A stretch of 64,000 nucleotides of DNA from Flavobacteriales bacterium. GTDB lineage: Bacteria; Bacteroidota; Bacteroidia; UBA10329. A program made the position numbers and the translations under genes. The stretch spans positions 1-64,000 of the forward strand of contig JAIOYP010000008.1 of NCBI GenBank assembly GCA_021741155.1, written 5' to 3'. Each line of letters starts with the position of its first letter. Position 1 is the stretch's first letter. The notes below the pieces were generated by a model. It searched no databases. It had not been told where the DNA came from and was given only the letters and a program-made list of their open reading frames with translations. This document shows positions 33,975 through 43,323 of this stretch, one piece after another.

Positions 33975-36827
33975 TTACCTAAATGGAATCCGCAAGAAGA
34001 CCACGGTTCCAGTTGCTTCGCCCGTGTCATTTTGAAGGTCGATAATCTCTACCCCAATCTTAATTTCATTCTCCACATTCAATAAATCTAAACGAGAAGA
34101 AGAAGCCTCGTTGGCGAAAGATTTGTGTTTTTTGGAGCGCAATTCTGCTGCCTTTTCTCGTCCAACACCATTGTCTTCAATACGAATGAGCAATGCATTT
34201 GCGGCTTCATCCAACTCAATAGAAACCGAGAGTTTCTTTTTTCCTCTTCGATGAAGCAATCCATGTTTGACAGCGTTTTCCACATAAGGCTGAATGAGGA
34301 GTGATGGTACTTGTACACGGTCAGGCTTTACGGCTGGAGAAAGGGTCAATTCGAATTCAAACTCATCTCCAAACCGCACGGCTTCCAATTCAAGATATAG
34401 GCCGATAAGCTCCATTTCCTTATCAAGTGTAATCGTGTTTTGGTCGCTCACATCCAAAATGGAACGCATCAAATCTGAAAAGCGACTCAGTACCTCATTC
34501 GCCTTTTCGGTCTTTCCCAAGGTGAACAGACCTTGAATAGAATTGAGCACATTGAACATGAAATGCGGATTCATTTGCGCGCGCAACGCGGTGAGTTGCG
34601 AAGCGCGAAGTTCTTCGGTCAATTGGCTATGTTCGAGCTGGCGTGTGCTACGCTGTTTGATGTAGCGGATCCGGAAGAGAAAAATGGTGCTTACCACCGC
34701 GATAAGTAACAGCCCTGAAAAGATGATAAACGGCCACGTTTGATACCAAGGAGATTTTATGCTGAATTTGAGTTTTAAATGCGCATCACTTGGAGTTCCG
34801 TTCACATCCAAAGCATACACATCAAGCTCATAATTGCCAGGCGCCAAGGATCTAAAATGGAGCACAGAACCGTTATCGTTCAGCTCATAATCGTCCATCA
34901 AGCCATTGAGCTTGTATGCAAACTGAATGTGCCCACGGCTTTTGGTGGAAATGCCGCGCAGAACAACTTCGATGTCGTTCTCATTGTGTTCATATTCAAG
35001 CGTAGAGGTAAGCGCAACAGGTTTGCCATTTACCCGAAACATGCGTAGTTGCACTTTCGGTGCAATTTTCCTTTTGTTGCGCTGCAACGGAATGGAGTAA
35101 AGCCCATTGAAAGTAGCGACCCAAATGCGTTCATCATCTACCACAACATCTTTTAAATCCGTGGAAGGAAGTCCTTCACTTTGCCCTATTCGTTCCCACT
35201 CTTTCGTTTTTAAATTGTGAATGAGCAAGGCGTTGGAAAGAAGCGCAAATAGCTCGGTTTCGGAGGCTGCCATGCTGCGAACCGAAGCGTTTTGTCGCAC
35301 GGTTCTGGGAATGGAAAGCCAGTGATGGAACGCGCCATTTTGGGCAACCAGAATAGAGTCTTTTCGATCTGTTAGAAATACACGGCCACCAGATGTGGTT
35401 GCCATCAAACTTGGTTTAAATGTTGATTTTGGTACGGTCAGTTCCAATCCATTGACACGAACACCTGTGGCTGTAAGTAACCACTGTCTTCCTTGTCCAT
35501 CAATTGCATTCTGATAGACTGCGGGATCCATATACATCACGTCCAATTCTGACCCGAACTTCTTTCCTTCGTATTCCAGTGTTTTGAGGTCTGGACCATC
35601 TACAATCGAAATGCTGCCTGCTGAAACAGCAATACTCTTAACATTTCCTTTACGCTTGTCGAGTTGTTTCAATGTGTTTGCATCCAGCAGATAGAGGTCT
35701 CCGAAAGCGGCCAAAATCCGATTGTTAACTGTATCGATGGTCAACGCCTCACTTTCTCGGGTAAACTCAGCCTTGAAAGTTGCCAGAACGCCTTTTTCGG
35801 GATGAATGAGCACAGCCATTCCGTTGTTGTCGGTGGCCACCACATTGCCGTTCGATAGTTTCCTCACACGATTAAACCGTTGCGTAGGCAATCCGTCAGG
35901 TTCTCGTGCATAGCGTTTCAAAGCAAGGTCTGGTACCACATGAATTCCATCTGTGAGCGTAGAAAACCAATGTGAACCATCCTGTGTTTCAATCACATCT
36001 GAAACGGGCATCGAAGGGAACAACCATTTGTCTTGCTCCACCAGATAAATACCATCGTAGGTCATAACCCAAGTCCCAGCTGAGGTGTTTCTAACGCCTG
36101 TTATCAGCGGAATTGGACCGTTCTTGCGTTTCAAGGCGTTGACGATGGTATCCGCTCCTCCAGAACTCAATTCGAGTACCGTTCCAGTGATGTAATAATA
36201 TTGATAGACCTTGTCGTTAGAAGCGCAAAGCGTGGAAGCGTCTTCTTCTTTTTTAGCTTGTAAACTCCTTGTTTTGAGGCTAATGAGGCCTTTAGAGCTG
36301 AGAATGAAATTGGGCGCGGCCATGCCATGGATGGGTTCAAGGTTGTCGGTGCGATGAACCAACGTAAAGCCTTCTCCCGAAAGATCACTTCTTAGAACCT
36401 CATTTCGGGTCATATAAAACAGCGCATCGCCACTCTTTTCGATGTAGTTGACCTTGCTCCTTGCGTGGTCATCGGGAATCTGATGGCGTTCCATCAATTC
36501 ATAAGCTGCTTCAAATAATTCACCAGCAAAATTGAGGGACCAAACCTTGCCATTTGAGCCTAACTGTAGCATACTTCTGTCTTGCGATCGGGCAGATTCT
36601 GTCCTCAATGTGTTTAGCCACAATCCATCATAATGCACCAAGCCTTCAGACGTTCCAGCCCACACCACGCCAAGACTGTCCTCAACCAAATCATAAACCT
36701 TGAGTGACGGCAATCCCTGTTCGCTGCTCAGTGTCCAATACGATGGATGCTGCGCCATAGATAACGCAGGAAAAAGGAGTAAAACCATGCCTGCCGGCAG
36801 GCAGGGAAAAAAGTGTAATCGTCTCAC
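33975..36827 (-). CDS. Sensor kinase with beta-propeller, Y_Y_Y and LytS-type kinase domains
   Basis: The likely start is a GTG at 36827 (MRRLHFFPCLPAGMVLLLF, signal peptide ending SMAQ), 5 nt after a promoter-like box. An upstream ATG at 36890 would add 21 polar residues, and an ATG at 36788 lies inside the signal. A long periplasmic two-propeller region (ligand-binding Reg_prop type, about 600 residues) is followed by a Y_Y_Y domain and a membrane helix (WPFIIFSGLLLIAVVSTIFLF). The kinase core has the phospho-His in AQMNPHFMFNVLNSIQ and an ATP site NAVKHGL...EDNGVG. Partner: the LytTR regulator. Confidence 0.9.
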   Translation of the reverse strand: MRRLHFFPCLPAGMVLLLFPALSMAQHPSYWTLSSEQGLPSLKVYDLVEDSLGVVWAGTSEGLVHYDGLWLNTLRTESARSQDRSMLQLGSNGKVWSLNFAGELFEAAYELMERHQIPDDHARSKVNYIEKSGDALFYMTRNEVLRSDLSGEGFTLVHRTDNLEPIHGMAAPNFILSSKGLISLKTRSLQAKKEEDASTLCASNDKVYQYYYITGTVLELSSGGADTIVNALKRKNGPIPLITGVRNTSAGTWVMTYDGIYLVEQDKWLFPSMPVSDVIETQDGSHWFSTLTDGIHVVPDLALKRYAREPDGLPTQRFNRVRKLSNGNVVATDNNGMAVLIHPEKGVLATFKAEFTRESEALTIDTVNNRILAAFGDLYLLDANTLKQLDKRKGNVKSIAVSAGSISIVDGPDLKTLEYEGKKFGSELDVMYMDPAVYQNAIDGQGRQWLLTATGVRVNGLELTVPKSTFKPSLMATTSGGRVFLTDRKDSILVAQNGAFHHWLSIPRTVRQNASVRSMAASETELFALLSNALLIHNLKTKEWERIGQSEGLPSTDLKDVVVDDERIWVATFNGLYSIPLQRNKRKIAPKVQLRMFRVNGKPVALTSTLEYEHNENDIEVVLRGISTKSRGHIQFAYKLNGLMDDYELNDNGSVLHFRSLAPGNYELDVYALDVNGTPSDAHLKLKFSIKSPWYQTWPFIIFSGLLLIAVVSTIFLFRIRYIKQRSTRQLEHSQLTEELRASQLTALRAQMNPHFMFNVLNSIQGLFTLGKTEKANEVLSRFSDLMRSILDVSDQNTITLDKEMELIGLYLELEAVRFGDEFEFELTLSPAVKPDRVQVPSLLIQPYVENAVKHGLLHRRGKKKLSVSIELDEAANALLIRIEDNGVGREKAAELRSKKHKSFANEASSSRLDLLNVENEIKIGVEIIDLQNDTGEATGTVVFLRIPFR
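36788..36803. repeat. 16-bp palindrome TGCCTGCCGGCAGGCA
   Basis: A perfect palindrome within the signal-peptide region of the sensor kinase, encoding the Pro-Cys-Leu-Pro-Ala-Gly residues that interrupt the hydrophobic core. The GCCTGCCGGCAGGC word recurs in Bacteroidota repeats. Confidence 0.8.
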
Positions 36828-36951
36828 GCGGTCAAAGAAAGTAAATCCAAAATCAGCGAATGCACGGTGATTGTCGTTTTCAATGACCATTCATAGATCC
36901 ACAGCAACCGCTCATGGGTTTGTGGTCAATTCGGATTAAACCATCCCTGAT

Positions 36952-37746
36952 TTAGTGACTTTTCGTCTTGGAGTTAAGAGCTTCCTTCTTCTCCGACTTC
37001 AATAAAGAACCTAAAACCTCAGCCGAAAGCTTGTAGAAATTAGCGCCAATAATGTGGTTCATGTCGTTTTCTGTTCCTGGAAATTGAGATGAGGCTAATC
37101 CACCGCCAATTGACTTTCCATCCTTATCCAAAATGCTGTAATGAACAGCTGCTACTCGCATTGGATTGATGAAGGCGTTTTCGGGGTCGCTCAAATCCAT
37201 TTTTACATCCAATTGATTGATAAAAATGAAGCGATTGAATCCGTAAGTGGAATGAAGTTGATGTAGCACATCCGTGCTTTTCAGCTTTGCGCTCATGTAG
37301 CGTTCCACCACCTGCCGATCGGCAATTACTTGTCCATTACGCACACCAACTTCGCGTTTCGGGGCGGGTTCTTGAACCTTTTTCTTTTTCCCATTTTCGC
37401 CTTTTTCCTCCACAACTGGAACAGGAAGGAAATCGTAGCCCAGCACTTCGTAAATGTTCACCAATTCATCATGCTTCAAGCTGTCGGATGAAAGAAAGGA
37501 TGCCGTTTCCATGCTGTCTTTTAGCGCAGCACTAATGCTCAATTGTATCTCGTTTCGGAAGCGATGGTAAACCTCATCCTTACTCATTTTGTTGACCGTG
37601 GTTAGGTCGCGCATGATGTCGCAGTAGAACAGTTTTTCCTCAAACGGAATGATGAGCACTTTCGTGTTTTCCGTGCTGTCCAGTTTGGCTTGCGCCAAGG
37701 CGAAAAACGGGAAAAGGGCAAAAAGGAAAAACGTGAGCCGAAGCAT
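36952..37746 (-). CDS. Exported protein of unknown function
   Basis: The 264-residue protein has a signal peptide MLRLTFFLFALFPFFALAQ. The mature part is mixed alpha/beta, with IIPFEEKLFYCDIMRDL near the start and a Lys-rich loop (GENGKKKKVQEP, about 120-131) in the middle. There are no catalytic motifs or cysteine pairs, and I do not recognise the family. It begins 1 nt after the rseP stop, so it is co-transcribed with the intramembrane protease; a role in envelope stress or protein export is only a guess. Confidence 0.8.
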   Translation of the reverse strand: MLRLTFFLFALFPFFALAQAKLDSTENTKVLIIPFEEKLFYCDIMRDLTTVNKMSKDEVYHRFRNEIQLSISAALKDSMETASFLSSDSLKHDELVNIYEVLGYDFLPVPVVEEKGENGKKKKVQEPAPKREVGVRNGQVIADRQVVERYMSAKLKSTDVLHQLHSTYGFNRFIFINQLDVKMDLSDPENAFINPMRVAAVHYSILDKDGKSIGGGLASSQFPGTENDMNHIIGANFYKLSAEVLGSLLKSEKKEALNSKTKSH

Positions 37747-37747
37747 T

Positions 37748-39070
37748 TTACTTGATGAAATGCTTGTAAATGTCGTTTCCGTTGGCGTAAAGAAGCAGTC
37801 CGAAAAGCAGAATCATTCCAATGTATTGCGCCACTTCCAACACCTTTTCGTTGGCTGGTTTTCCAGTTATCATTTCATAAAGCAGGAACATTACGTGACC
37901 ACCATCCAAAGCTGGAATTGGGAGGATATTCATCACAGCTAGGAGAATACTCAGGAACGCGGTGATGTTCCAGAAGTGATGCCAATCCCACGTAGTGGTA
38001 AAGATGCTTCCAATGGTGAGGAAACCGCCTAAACTTTCGTAGCCTTTGTTCTTTGGAGAGAAGAGCAATTTCAGCTGCTTCACGTAGTTCACCAAAGTTT
38101 GTCCAGCCTTCTCAATTCCCTTCGGGAAGCTTTCAAAGAAGCCATATTTGATCTCTGCCAATTCGAAGAATTCCTCCAAATCGCCTTTTGGATACACACC
38201 TAAAAGTCCATCTTCTGGAACAGTTACGGCAATGCTTTTAGCTTCGCCAGCGCGCAGCACATTCACATTCACTTCTTGTCCTTTATATTCTTGCAAAGCC
38301 GTTTTGAAGGCATCGAAATACATGATGCTGTTGTCATTAAGACCAACAATTTGGTCGCCTATTTCGAAACCTGCCACTTCTGCCACCGAAGCAGGAGCAA
38401 ACTTTTCTACATAGAATGGAATTCGAACCGAAATTAACCCTGGCGATTTGATTAATTCGCTCATCATCCCTTCAGGAATTTGAACTTCTACTTGTTGTCC
38501 TTCGCGCTCAACTTGAATGGTTTTGACTTCGTTCAGAATAATTTCCATTGGCACTTTGGAGAAGTTCTCTACTTCTTTTCCATCAAGCGATATGATTTTA
38601 TCGCCATTCTGAAGGCCCATTTCAAGCGCCAGACTATCGCACATGATGCCGTATTTCACGTTCTTGGTTGGCAGATACGTTTCGCCATAAACGAACAGCA
38701 CCATCCAGTAAATAAGAGCAGCCAAAATCACGTTTACGGTCACGCCACCAATCATCACGATTAGTCGTTGCCAAGCTGGCTTTGAGCGGAATTCCCACGG
38801 TTCGGCAGGTTTTGCCATTTGCTCTTTGTCCATGCTTTCATCAATCATGCCCGCAATTTTCACGTATCCGCCCAGCGGAACCCAACCAATTCCGTACACG
38901 GTATCGCCAATTTTCTTCTTGAACAGCGAGAAATAGGGATTGAAAAAGAGGTAGAAACTTTCTACGCGCATTCCGAACGATTTGGCGGCAATGAAGTGCC
39001 CGAATTCGTGAAGAACGATAAGAATTGAGAGGCTCAGAAAGAACTGAGAAGCTTGAATGAGGATGTCCAT
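37748..39070 (-). CDS. rseP: Site-2 intramembrane zinc metalloprotease
   Basis: The 440-residue protein has HEFGH (21-25) in the first membrane segment and the third ligand region PALDGGHVMFLL in a C-terminal segment. Two PDZ-like domains lie between (about 120-320, with GLQNGDKIISLDG and GFEIGDQIVGLN). RseP-type enzymes cut membrane-embedded anti-sigma factors or leftover signal peptides. It is immediately upstream of the exported unknown (1 nt) and downstream of dxr by 51 nt. In flavobacteria dxr and rseP are commonly neighbours (from memory). Confidence 0.93.
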   Translation of the reverse strand: MDILIQASQFFLSLSILIVLHEFGHFIAAKSFGMRVESFYLFFNPYFSLFKKKIGDTVYGIGWVPLGGYVKIAGMIDESMDKEQMAKPAEPWEFRSKPAWQRLIVMIGGVTVNVILAALIYWMVLFVYGETYLPTKNVKYGIMCDSLALEMGLQNGDKIISLDGKEVENFSKVPMEIILNEVKTIQVEREGQQVEVQIPEGMMSELIKSPGLISVRIPFYVEKFAPASVAEVAGFEIGDQIVGLNDNSIMYFDAFKTALQEYKGQEVNVNVLRAGEAKSIAVTVPEDGLLGVYPKGDLEEFFELAEIKYGFFESFPKGIEKAGQTLVNYVKQLKLLFSPKNKGYESLGGFLTIGSIFTTTWDWHHFWNITAFLSILLAVMNILPIPALDGGHVMFLLYEMITGKPANEKVLEVAQYIGMILLFGLLLYANGNDIYKHFIK

Positions 39071-39121
39071 TTGGGTTAATTAAAAATTAGGAATTAACAA
39101 TTAAGAATTGGGTTCAGAGAA

Positions 39122-40294
39122 TCAGTCATTCTTAATTAATTGCGAAGCAACGCTGCGTGTTTCCGCATCGGTTGCCACATAGTCATCATAGTTAGGTTTC
39201 TGTATAAAAGCAACTTTTTGCATGCATTGTTCAATGATGTCTGACATTTGCAAGAACGTCACTTTATCCTTCAGAAAAGCATCGACCACCACTTCGTTGG
39301 CCGCGTTGAGAATGCAGGGTTGATTTCCGCCCAATTTCATGGCCTCAAACGCCAGAGCAAGGTTGCGGAATGTTTTCGGGTCAGGCTGCTCGAAGGTTAG
39401 TTGTGGGTAATTGAGGAAGTTGAAACGCGGAAAGTCGGACTTCAATCGCTCTGGAAATGCTAAAGCGAACTGAATAGGAAGTTTCATATCGGGCAATCCC
39501 ATTTGCGCTTTCATGCTGCCATCTTCAAACTGAACGATGCTGTGCACGATGCTCTGTGGATGAACGATGACATCAATTTGTTCTGGCTTTAACCCGAACA
39601 ACCATTTCGCCTCAATCACCTCCAAACCTTTGTTCATCATGCTGGCGCTGTCGATGGTAATCTTGGCGCCCATGTCCCAATTCGGGTGTTTCAGGGCTTG
39701 AGCTTTCGTCACCGAAGCCAATTGTTCGCGTGTTTGACCGCGAAACGGTCCGCCAGAAGCGGTCAAATAGATTTTCTCAATCGGATTGTGAAACTCGCCT
39801 ACCAAGCATTGGAAAATGGCCGAATGCTCGCTATCAACAGGATAGATGTTCACGCCTTTCTGTTTCGCGAGCTCAGTCACGATATCGCCCGCCACGACAA
39901 GCGTTTCTTTATTTGCTAGTGCAATGTGCTTTCCCGCTTCGATGGCCGCCATGGTTGGTCGCAATCCTGCATAACCCACCAAGGCCGTAAGCACGATATC
40001 AATCTCCTCCATCTGCACCACTTGCGCCAAACTATCCGCGCCAGCGTAAACTTTGATGCCCTCATCAAAAAGCACGTCTTGCACTTTTTTGTATTGGCTT
40101 TCATCGCCAATAACCACGCAATTTGGTTTGAATTTGAGGGCTTGCTCAATAAGTAAATCTGCGCTGCTATGTGCCGTCAGCACTTCCAGCACAAACGAGT
40201 CAGGATTAGCTTCCAGAACCTCAAGTGCCTGCGTTCCGATGGAACCCGTGGAGCCAAGAATGGCAATGTGACGTTTATCGCTACTTTCCTTCAT
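39122..40294 (-). CDS. dxr: 1-deoxy-D-xylulose-5-phosphate reductoisomerase
   Basis: The start is the ATG at 40294 (MKESSDKRHIAILG); the TTG at 40300 is less likely. The NADPH site GSTGSIGTQ, the metal-binding VDSEHSAIFQ and the substrate motif ASGGPFRG with HPNWDMGAKI are all present. DXR converts DXP to MEP in the non-mevalonate isoprenoid pathway, giving the polyprenyl carrier used in the glycan clusters here. Length (390 residues) is normal. A promoter box lies 11 nt before the start. Confidence 0.95.
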   Translation of the reverse strand: MKESSDKRHIAILGSTGSIGTQALEVLEANPDSFVLEVLTAHSSADLLIEQALKFKPNCVVIGDESQYKKVQDVLFDEGIKVYAGADSLAQVVQMEEIDIVLTALVGYAGLRPTMAAIEAGKHIALANKETLVVAGDIVTELAKQKGVNIYPVDSEHSAIFQCLVGEFHNPIEKIYLTASGGPFRGQTREQLASVTKAQALKHPNWDMGAKITIDSASMMNKGLEVIEAKWLFGLKPEQIDVIVHPQSIVHSIVQFEDGSMKAQMGLPDMKLPIQFALAFPERLKSDFPRFNFLNYPQLTFEQPDPKTFRNLALAFEAMKLGGNQPCILNAANEVVVDAFLKDKVTFLQMSDIIEQCMQKVAFIQKPNYDDYVATDAETRSVASQLIKND

Positions 40295-40305
40295 TTGCAA
40301 GGCTG

Positions 40306-40313
40306 CAAAAGTA
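40306..40313 (-). promoter_or_regulatory. TACTTTTG -7 box for dxr
   Basis: An exact TAnnTTTG match on the minus strand, 11 nt before the ATG at 40294. Confidence 0.55.
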
Positions 40314-40338
40314 CCTCAAATGGTAGGATGGGCAAGGC

Positions 40339-41640
40339 TTAGAAATTGCACCATTTCTTCACTTCGGAAGGGCGGTTTTTAGCATCAATTTTCACGAGCA
40401 TACATCCGCGAAGCGAAGCTGGAAGTTGAACTTCATTTGAGCTATTGACGTGTACTACCGCTAGTAATCGCATAGAAAAATCGAATACTTGAACCGAAGA
40501 AACGTGTGTTTGTTGACTGAAAAGTAGGCGGTTTCCGTTCAATTTAACCCACTCTTCTTTTTCGTTTTCTTGAACAGAGATTGTTCCTCCTGCCGAGCAA
40601 TCAGGAATGTCCCAAAGCTGATCTGTAACTGAGGAGGTACAGCTTTCGCACAGAATGCTTTTGAGGTAGCAACTCGATTTGCCCACCACCGCTCCGAATG
40701 GATATTCGCAATGATTGATGTTGGCTAACACACGGTTCATGTTATAGCACACACCGTTTTGCTGCAGCTTAGCACGTACGTAATCTGACCCCGTTAGCCA
40801 AAAGAATGCGCCACAATTGGCTGGTGGACAATTAAGCACAGGACCACTTTGGTAAGGAACTACGCAATCCCACTCGGTATGAAAACCAATAACAGGAATG
40901 TCTTGACCATCCATCACGCCCTGATTTGTATTGGCAATGCCACCGCAGTTGTTAATCACTCCTTTGATGGTGAAGGTTTCTGTCAGGTTATTGCCAGCGG
41001 TATCAAGCAAACCGAGTTCTGTTAGACAGGAAGCACAGAAATCCTCGCCTTCTGATTGATTCCAAAACGCAGATTTCAACGATGCGATAGAACCCGCGCT
41101 TTCGCCTTGGAGGAAAATGTAGGCTGTATCAATTCCTAAATCATTGGCATGATGAGCCAAGTAGCGCGTAGCTGCACGATTGTCTTGCACGGCTCGGTAA
41201 GCAGCCGCTTTTAAACGCCACGCTTCAGCTTGGCAACCGATACACGGCCCGAAAATATCCGTAGCAGCGCAGTTCCAACCCAAGCGATAGGAAATGGTGG
41301 CCGTCACAAAACCGCGCCTAGCCATTTCCATGGCGTAAGCAGCCATATCGTTCCGATTTCCTGCCAGAAAAGCACCACCATGAGTCATCACAATCAACGG
41401 GCGTTTTTCAACTGGATCGATGCTCGGGTTTGGCTGATATACATCCATTCGAAGACTGTCCATTTCCGTTCCGGGCCAGCGCATGGAAGTAGCGTAATGA
41501 ACGGCAGTTGTGATTTGGATCTCGCTGCTATCAAACAAAGCTGTTTGAGAATAGCGGTCGGCAAGGCAATGCTGAGACTGCGACCACGCAGTGAAAGAGA
41601 GAAAAAGGAGAAAGGAGAAAACGAAAAAGGTGGTTCGCAT
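40339..41640 (-). CDS. Secreted alpha/beta-hydrolase (carboxylesterase-like)
   Basis: The protein starts with a signal peptide MRTTFFVFSFLLFLSFTAWSQ. The esterase core has the oxyanion motif MTHGGAF, the nucleophile in LQGESAGSIAS and candidate Asp/His residues further on (FHTEWDCVVP, NINHCEYPFG). Many cysteines suggest disulfides in an exported enzyme. The last 80 residues (from ISVQEN) are beta-rich and resemble a degenerate type IX sorting domain. It lies alone, 15 nt after the GH1 gene end region and divergent from nothing. The substrate is unknown. Confidence 0.82.
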   Translation of the reverse strand: MRTTFFVFSFLLFLSFTAWSQSQHCLADRYSQTALFDSSEIQITTAVHYATSMRWPGTEMDSLRMDVYQPNPSIDPVEKRPLIVMTHGGAFLAGNRNDMAAYAMEMARRGFVTATISYRLGWNCAATDIFGPCIGCQAEAWRLKAAAYRAVQDNRAATRYLAHHANDLGIDTAYIFLQGESAGSIASLKSAFWNQSEGEDFCASCLTELGLLDTAGNNLTETFTIKGVINNCGGIANTNQGVMDGQDIPVIGFHTEWDCVVPYQSGPVLNCPPANCGAFFWLTGSDYVRAKLQQNGVCYNMNRVLANINHCEYPFGAVVGKSSCYLKSILCESCTSSVTDQLWDIPDCSAGGTISVQENEKEEWVKLNGNRLLFSQQTHVSSVQVFDFSMRLLAVVHVNSSNEVQLPASLRGCMLVKIDAKNRPSEVKKWCNF

Positions 41641-41643
41641 ATC

Positions 41644-41651
41644 CGAAGATA
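41644..41651 (-). promoter_or_regulatory. TATCTTCG -7-like box for the esterase gene
   Basis: One mismatch to TAnnTTTG, 3 nt before the ATG at 41640. It overlaps the spacer after the GH1 stop. Confidence 0.4.
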
Positions 41652-41655
41652 AGAA

Positions 41656-43050
41656 TCAATTCTCTTTCACAATCCGCTGAAACTCTTTAGAACCTTCGCG
41701 AAGCGTTCGTTTTTGCGTAGCGAAATCAACCTCATACAACCCGAAACGTTCGTCATAACCAAGGTCCCATTCGAAGTTGTCCATCAGCGACCAGTAGTGG
41801 TAACCGCGCACATCATAGCCGTCTTTTATGGCTTTTGAAACCGCGTAGAGATACTTTTTGATGAACTCGCCACGCAGATGGTCATCCTTATCGGCTACGC
41901 CATTTTCTGTGATAATAATGGGTTTGTTGAGCACGGAAATTTCTTTGATGGCACGGTAAAAACCTTCGGGATACATGGTGTAATCCATGTCGGTTTCCTG
42001 TTCGCCAGGATACATTCTAATCTTGAGTGCTTCATCCAAATTGAAGGAAAATTTCATGGCGTTGTGGCTGTAATAGTTCAAGCCTACAAAATCCATAGAG
42101 TAAGGAGCATTCGGTATTTCAGCTTCCAAATCGACCAAAGTTGGGAAGCTGAATTTGAATTTTCCCGTTGTAAAAGTGCCAATGAATGAGCCGTTGAATC
42201 CTTGATTTACTGTGCGTGAAAGGAGTCGGTCAAACAGGTTCCAATCGTTCATGGGGTCTAGTTGTTGCATGTTTTTCACTATGCCGATTTGCGCACGTTC
42301 GCCTCTCGGAAGACCTTTCAATTTCTCATAAACTTTCACGTGGGCCAAATACATGTTTTTGAGCACCAAAGCCGCCAGTTTCGGGTCTTGTTTTCCGGGA
42401 GGAAAGTGACCATCGAAATAGGCTGCTATCACAAAAACCGCAGGCTCGTTGAGCGTGCACCAATAGGTAACCCTATCCTGCAACGCTTGAAAAACAACAG
42501 TCGAAAAATCAACGAAATCCTGAATGTTCTCCTCCTTTTCAAACGCTCCTTTTTCTTCAAACCACATGGGGTGAGCGAAATGATGCAACGTGACCATCGG
42601 CTGAATTCCAGCGGCCAAAAGGCTGTCCACCACATCAGAATAATGCTGCAAAGCAGCTGTGTCAATCACGCCTTCCTGCGGCATAATTTTACTCCACGAA
42701 ACGGAAAAGCGATAGCTCGAAACACCCAATTCTTGCATCAACGTGATGTCTTCGGGATAGCGGTTCCAATGGTCGCAAGCGATGCCGCATTTCTCGCCTC
42801 GGGCAATGCGCGGGTTACCTTCTGCATCCACCTGATTTTCCCAATCTGCCCAATTGTTAGTGGTGTGATTTCCTTCTACCTGATGCGCTGCCGAAGCAAC
42901 TCCCCAAATGAAATTTTCGGGAAAGGAAATGTCGTTCAGATCAATCTCGTCCCAGTCCCAATGCTCTACGGGTTCGGTGTAATTGAGATAGGCGGTTGGA
43001 ATGAGGTAAATGAGGGCAAGAATGGCGAAGATGCGGAGGGTGGTTTTCAT
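41656..43050 (-). CDS. GH1-family beta-glycosidase, membrane-anchored or exported
   Basis: I start at the ATG at 43050 (MKTTLRIFAILALIYLIPTAY); the longer frame to 43131 adds residues ahead of the hydrophobic segment. The GH1 signature is complete: FIWGVASAAHQVEGN at the N-terminal barrel strand, the acid/base in TLNEPAVF and the nucleophile in ITENGVAD, with YHYWSLMDNFEWDLGY near the end. It hydrolyses beta-linked disaccharides or aryl glycosides, here probably in the periplasm. It is divergent from the 43111 gene. Confidence 0.93.
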   Translation of the reverse strand: MKTTLRIFAILALIYLIPTAYLNYTEPVEHWDWDEIDLNDISFPENFIWGVASAAHQVEGNHTTNNWADWENQVDAEGNPRIARGEKCGIACDHWNRYPEDITLMQELGVSSYRFSVSWSKIMPQEGVIDTAALQHYSDVVDSLLAAGIQPMVTLHHFAHPMWFEEKGAFEKEENIQDFVDFSTVVFQALQDRVTYWCTLNEPAVFVIAAYFDGHFPPGKQDPKLAALVLKNMYLAHVKVYEKLKGLPRGERAQIGIVKNMQQLDPMNDWNLFDRLLSRTVNQGFNGSFIGTFTTGKFKFSFPTLVDLEAEIPNAPYSMDFVGLNYYSHNAMKFSFNLDEALKIRMYPGEQETDMDYTMYPEGFYRAIKEISVLNKPIIITENGVADKDDHLRGEFIKKYLYAVSKAIKDGYDVRGYHYWSLMDNFEWDLGYDERFGLYEVDFATQKRTLREGSKEFQRIVKEN

Positions 43051-43110
43051 GGTTTGAATGTAATTTCTTTCCACTAAGTAGCTATATTCGGGAACGAAAA
43101 GAAAACAACA

Positions 43111-43323
43111 ATGCTGAAAATTCTGAAACAACTGGCCAAAGGAGTTTGGAAGGAGGATAAAACAGTCTCAAAAACTGTCAAGAAAAAGCCGCGAAAGAAG
43201 AAATCATCTACAAAATCGAGAGAAGAACTTATCGAGGTTTTTTTAGGTCAATTAAAAAAGAGGTTGCGGACTATGGTTCGAAAAACATCCCACTATCACG
43301 AATTTTTAACAGGATTGGCGTGA
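43111..43323 (+). CDS. Small Lys-rich protein, possibly the first part of a frameshifted gene
   Basis: The 70-residue frame starts MLKILKQLAKGVWKED and contains a strongly basic middle (KKKPRKKKSS). At 43254-43260 it contains A AAA AAG in the phase required for -1 slippage. The -1 frame from 43260 stays open for 70 more codons (EVADYGSKNIPLSRIFNRIG and beyond) to a TGA at 43470-43472, which would give a 120-residue product. In frame it stops at 43321-43323 inside a long hairpin. Either a programmed shift or a one-base loss from the A-run is possible. No family recognised. Confidence 0.5.
   Translation: MLKILKQLAKGVWKEDKTVSKTVKKKPRKKKSSTKSREELIEVFLGQLKKRLRTMVRKTSHYHEFLTGLA
43254..43260 (+). 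other. A-AAA-AAG slippery heptamer in frame
   Basis: The heptamer is the classic bacterial -1 frameshift motif (as in dnaX). Here codons TTA AAA AAG of the 43111 frame are positioned so that a -1 shift continues in a frame open to 43472. A 22-bp hairpin begins 58 nt downstream, which is further than usual stimulators. Confidence 0.45.

Noticed and set aside
42262..43077. 271-codon plus-strand frame
   Set aside because: It lies fully antisense to the GH1 gene, which has complete catalytic motifs.
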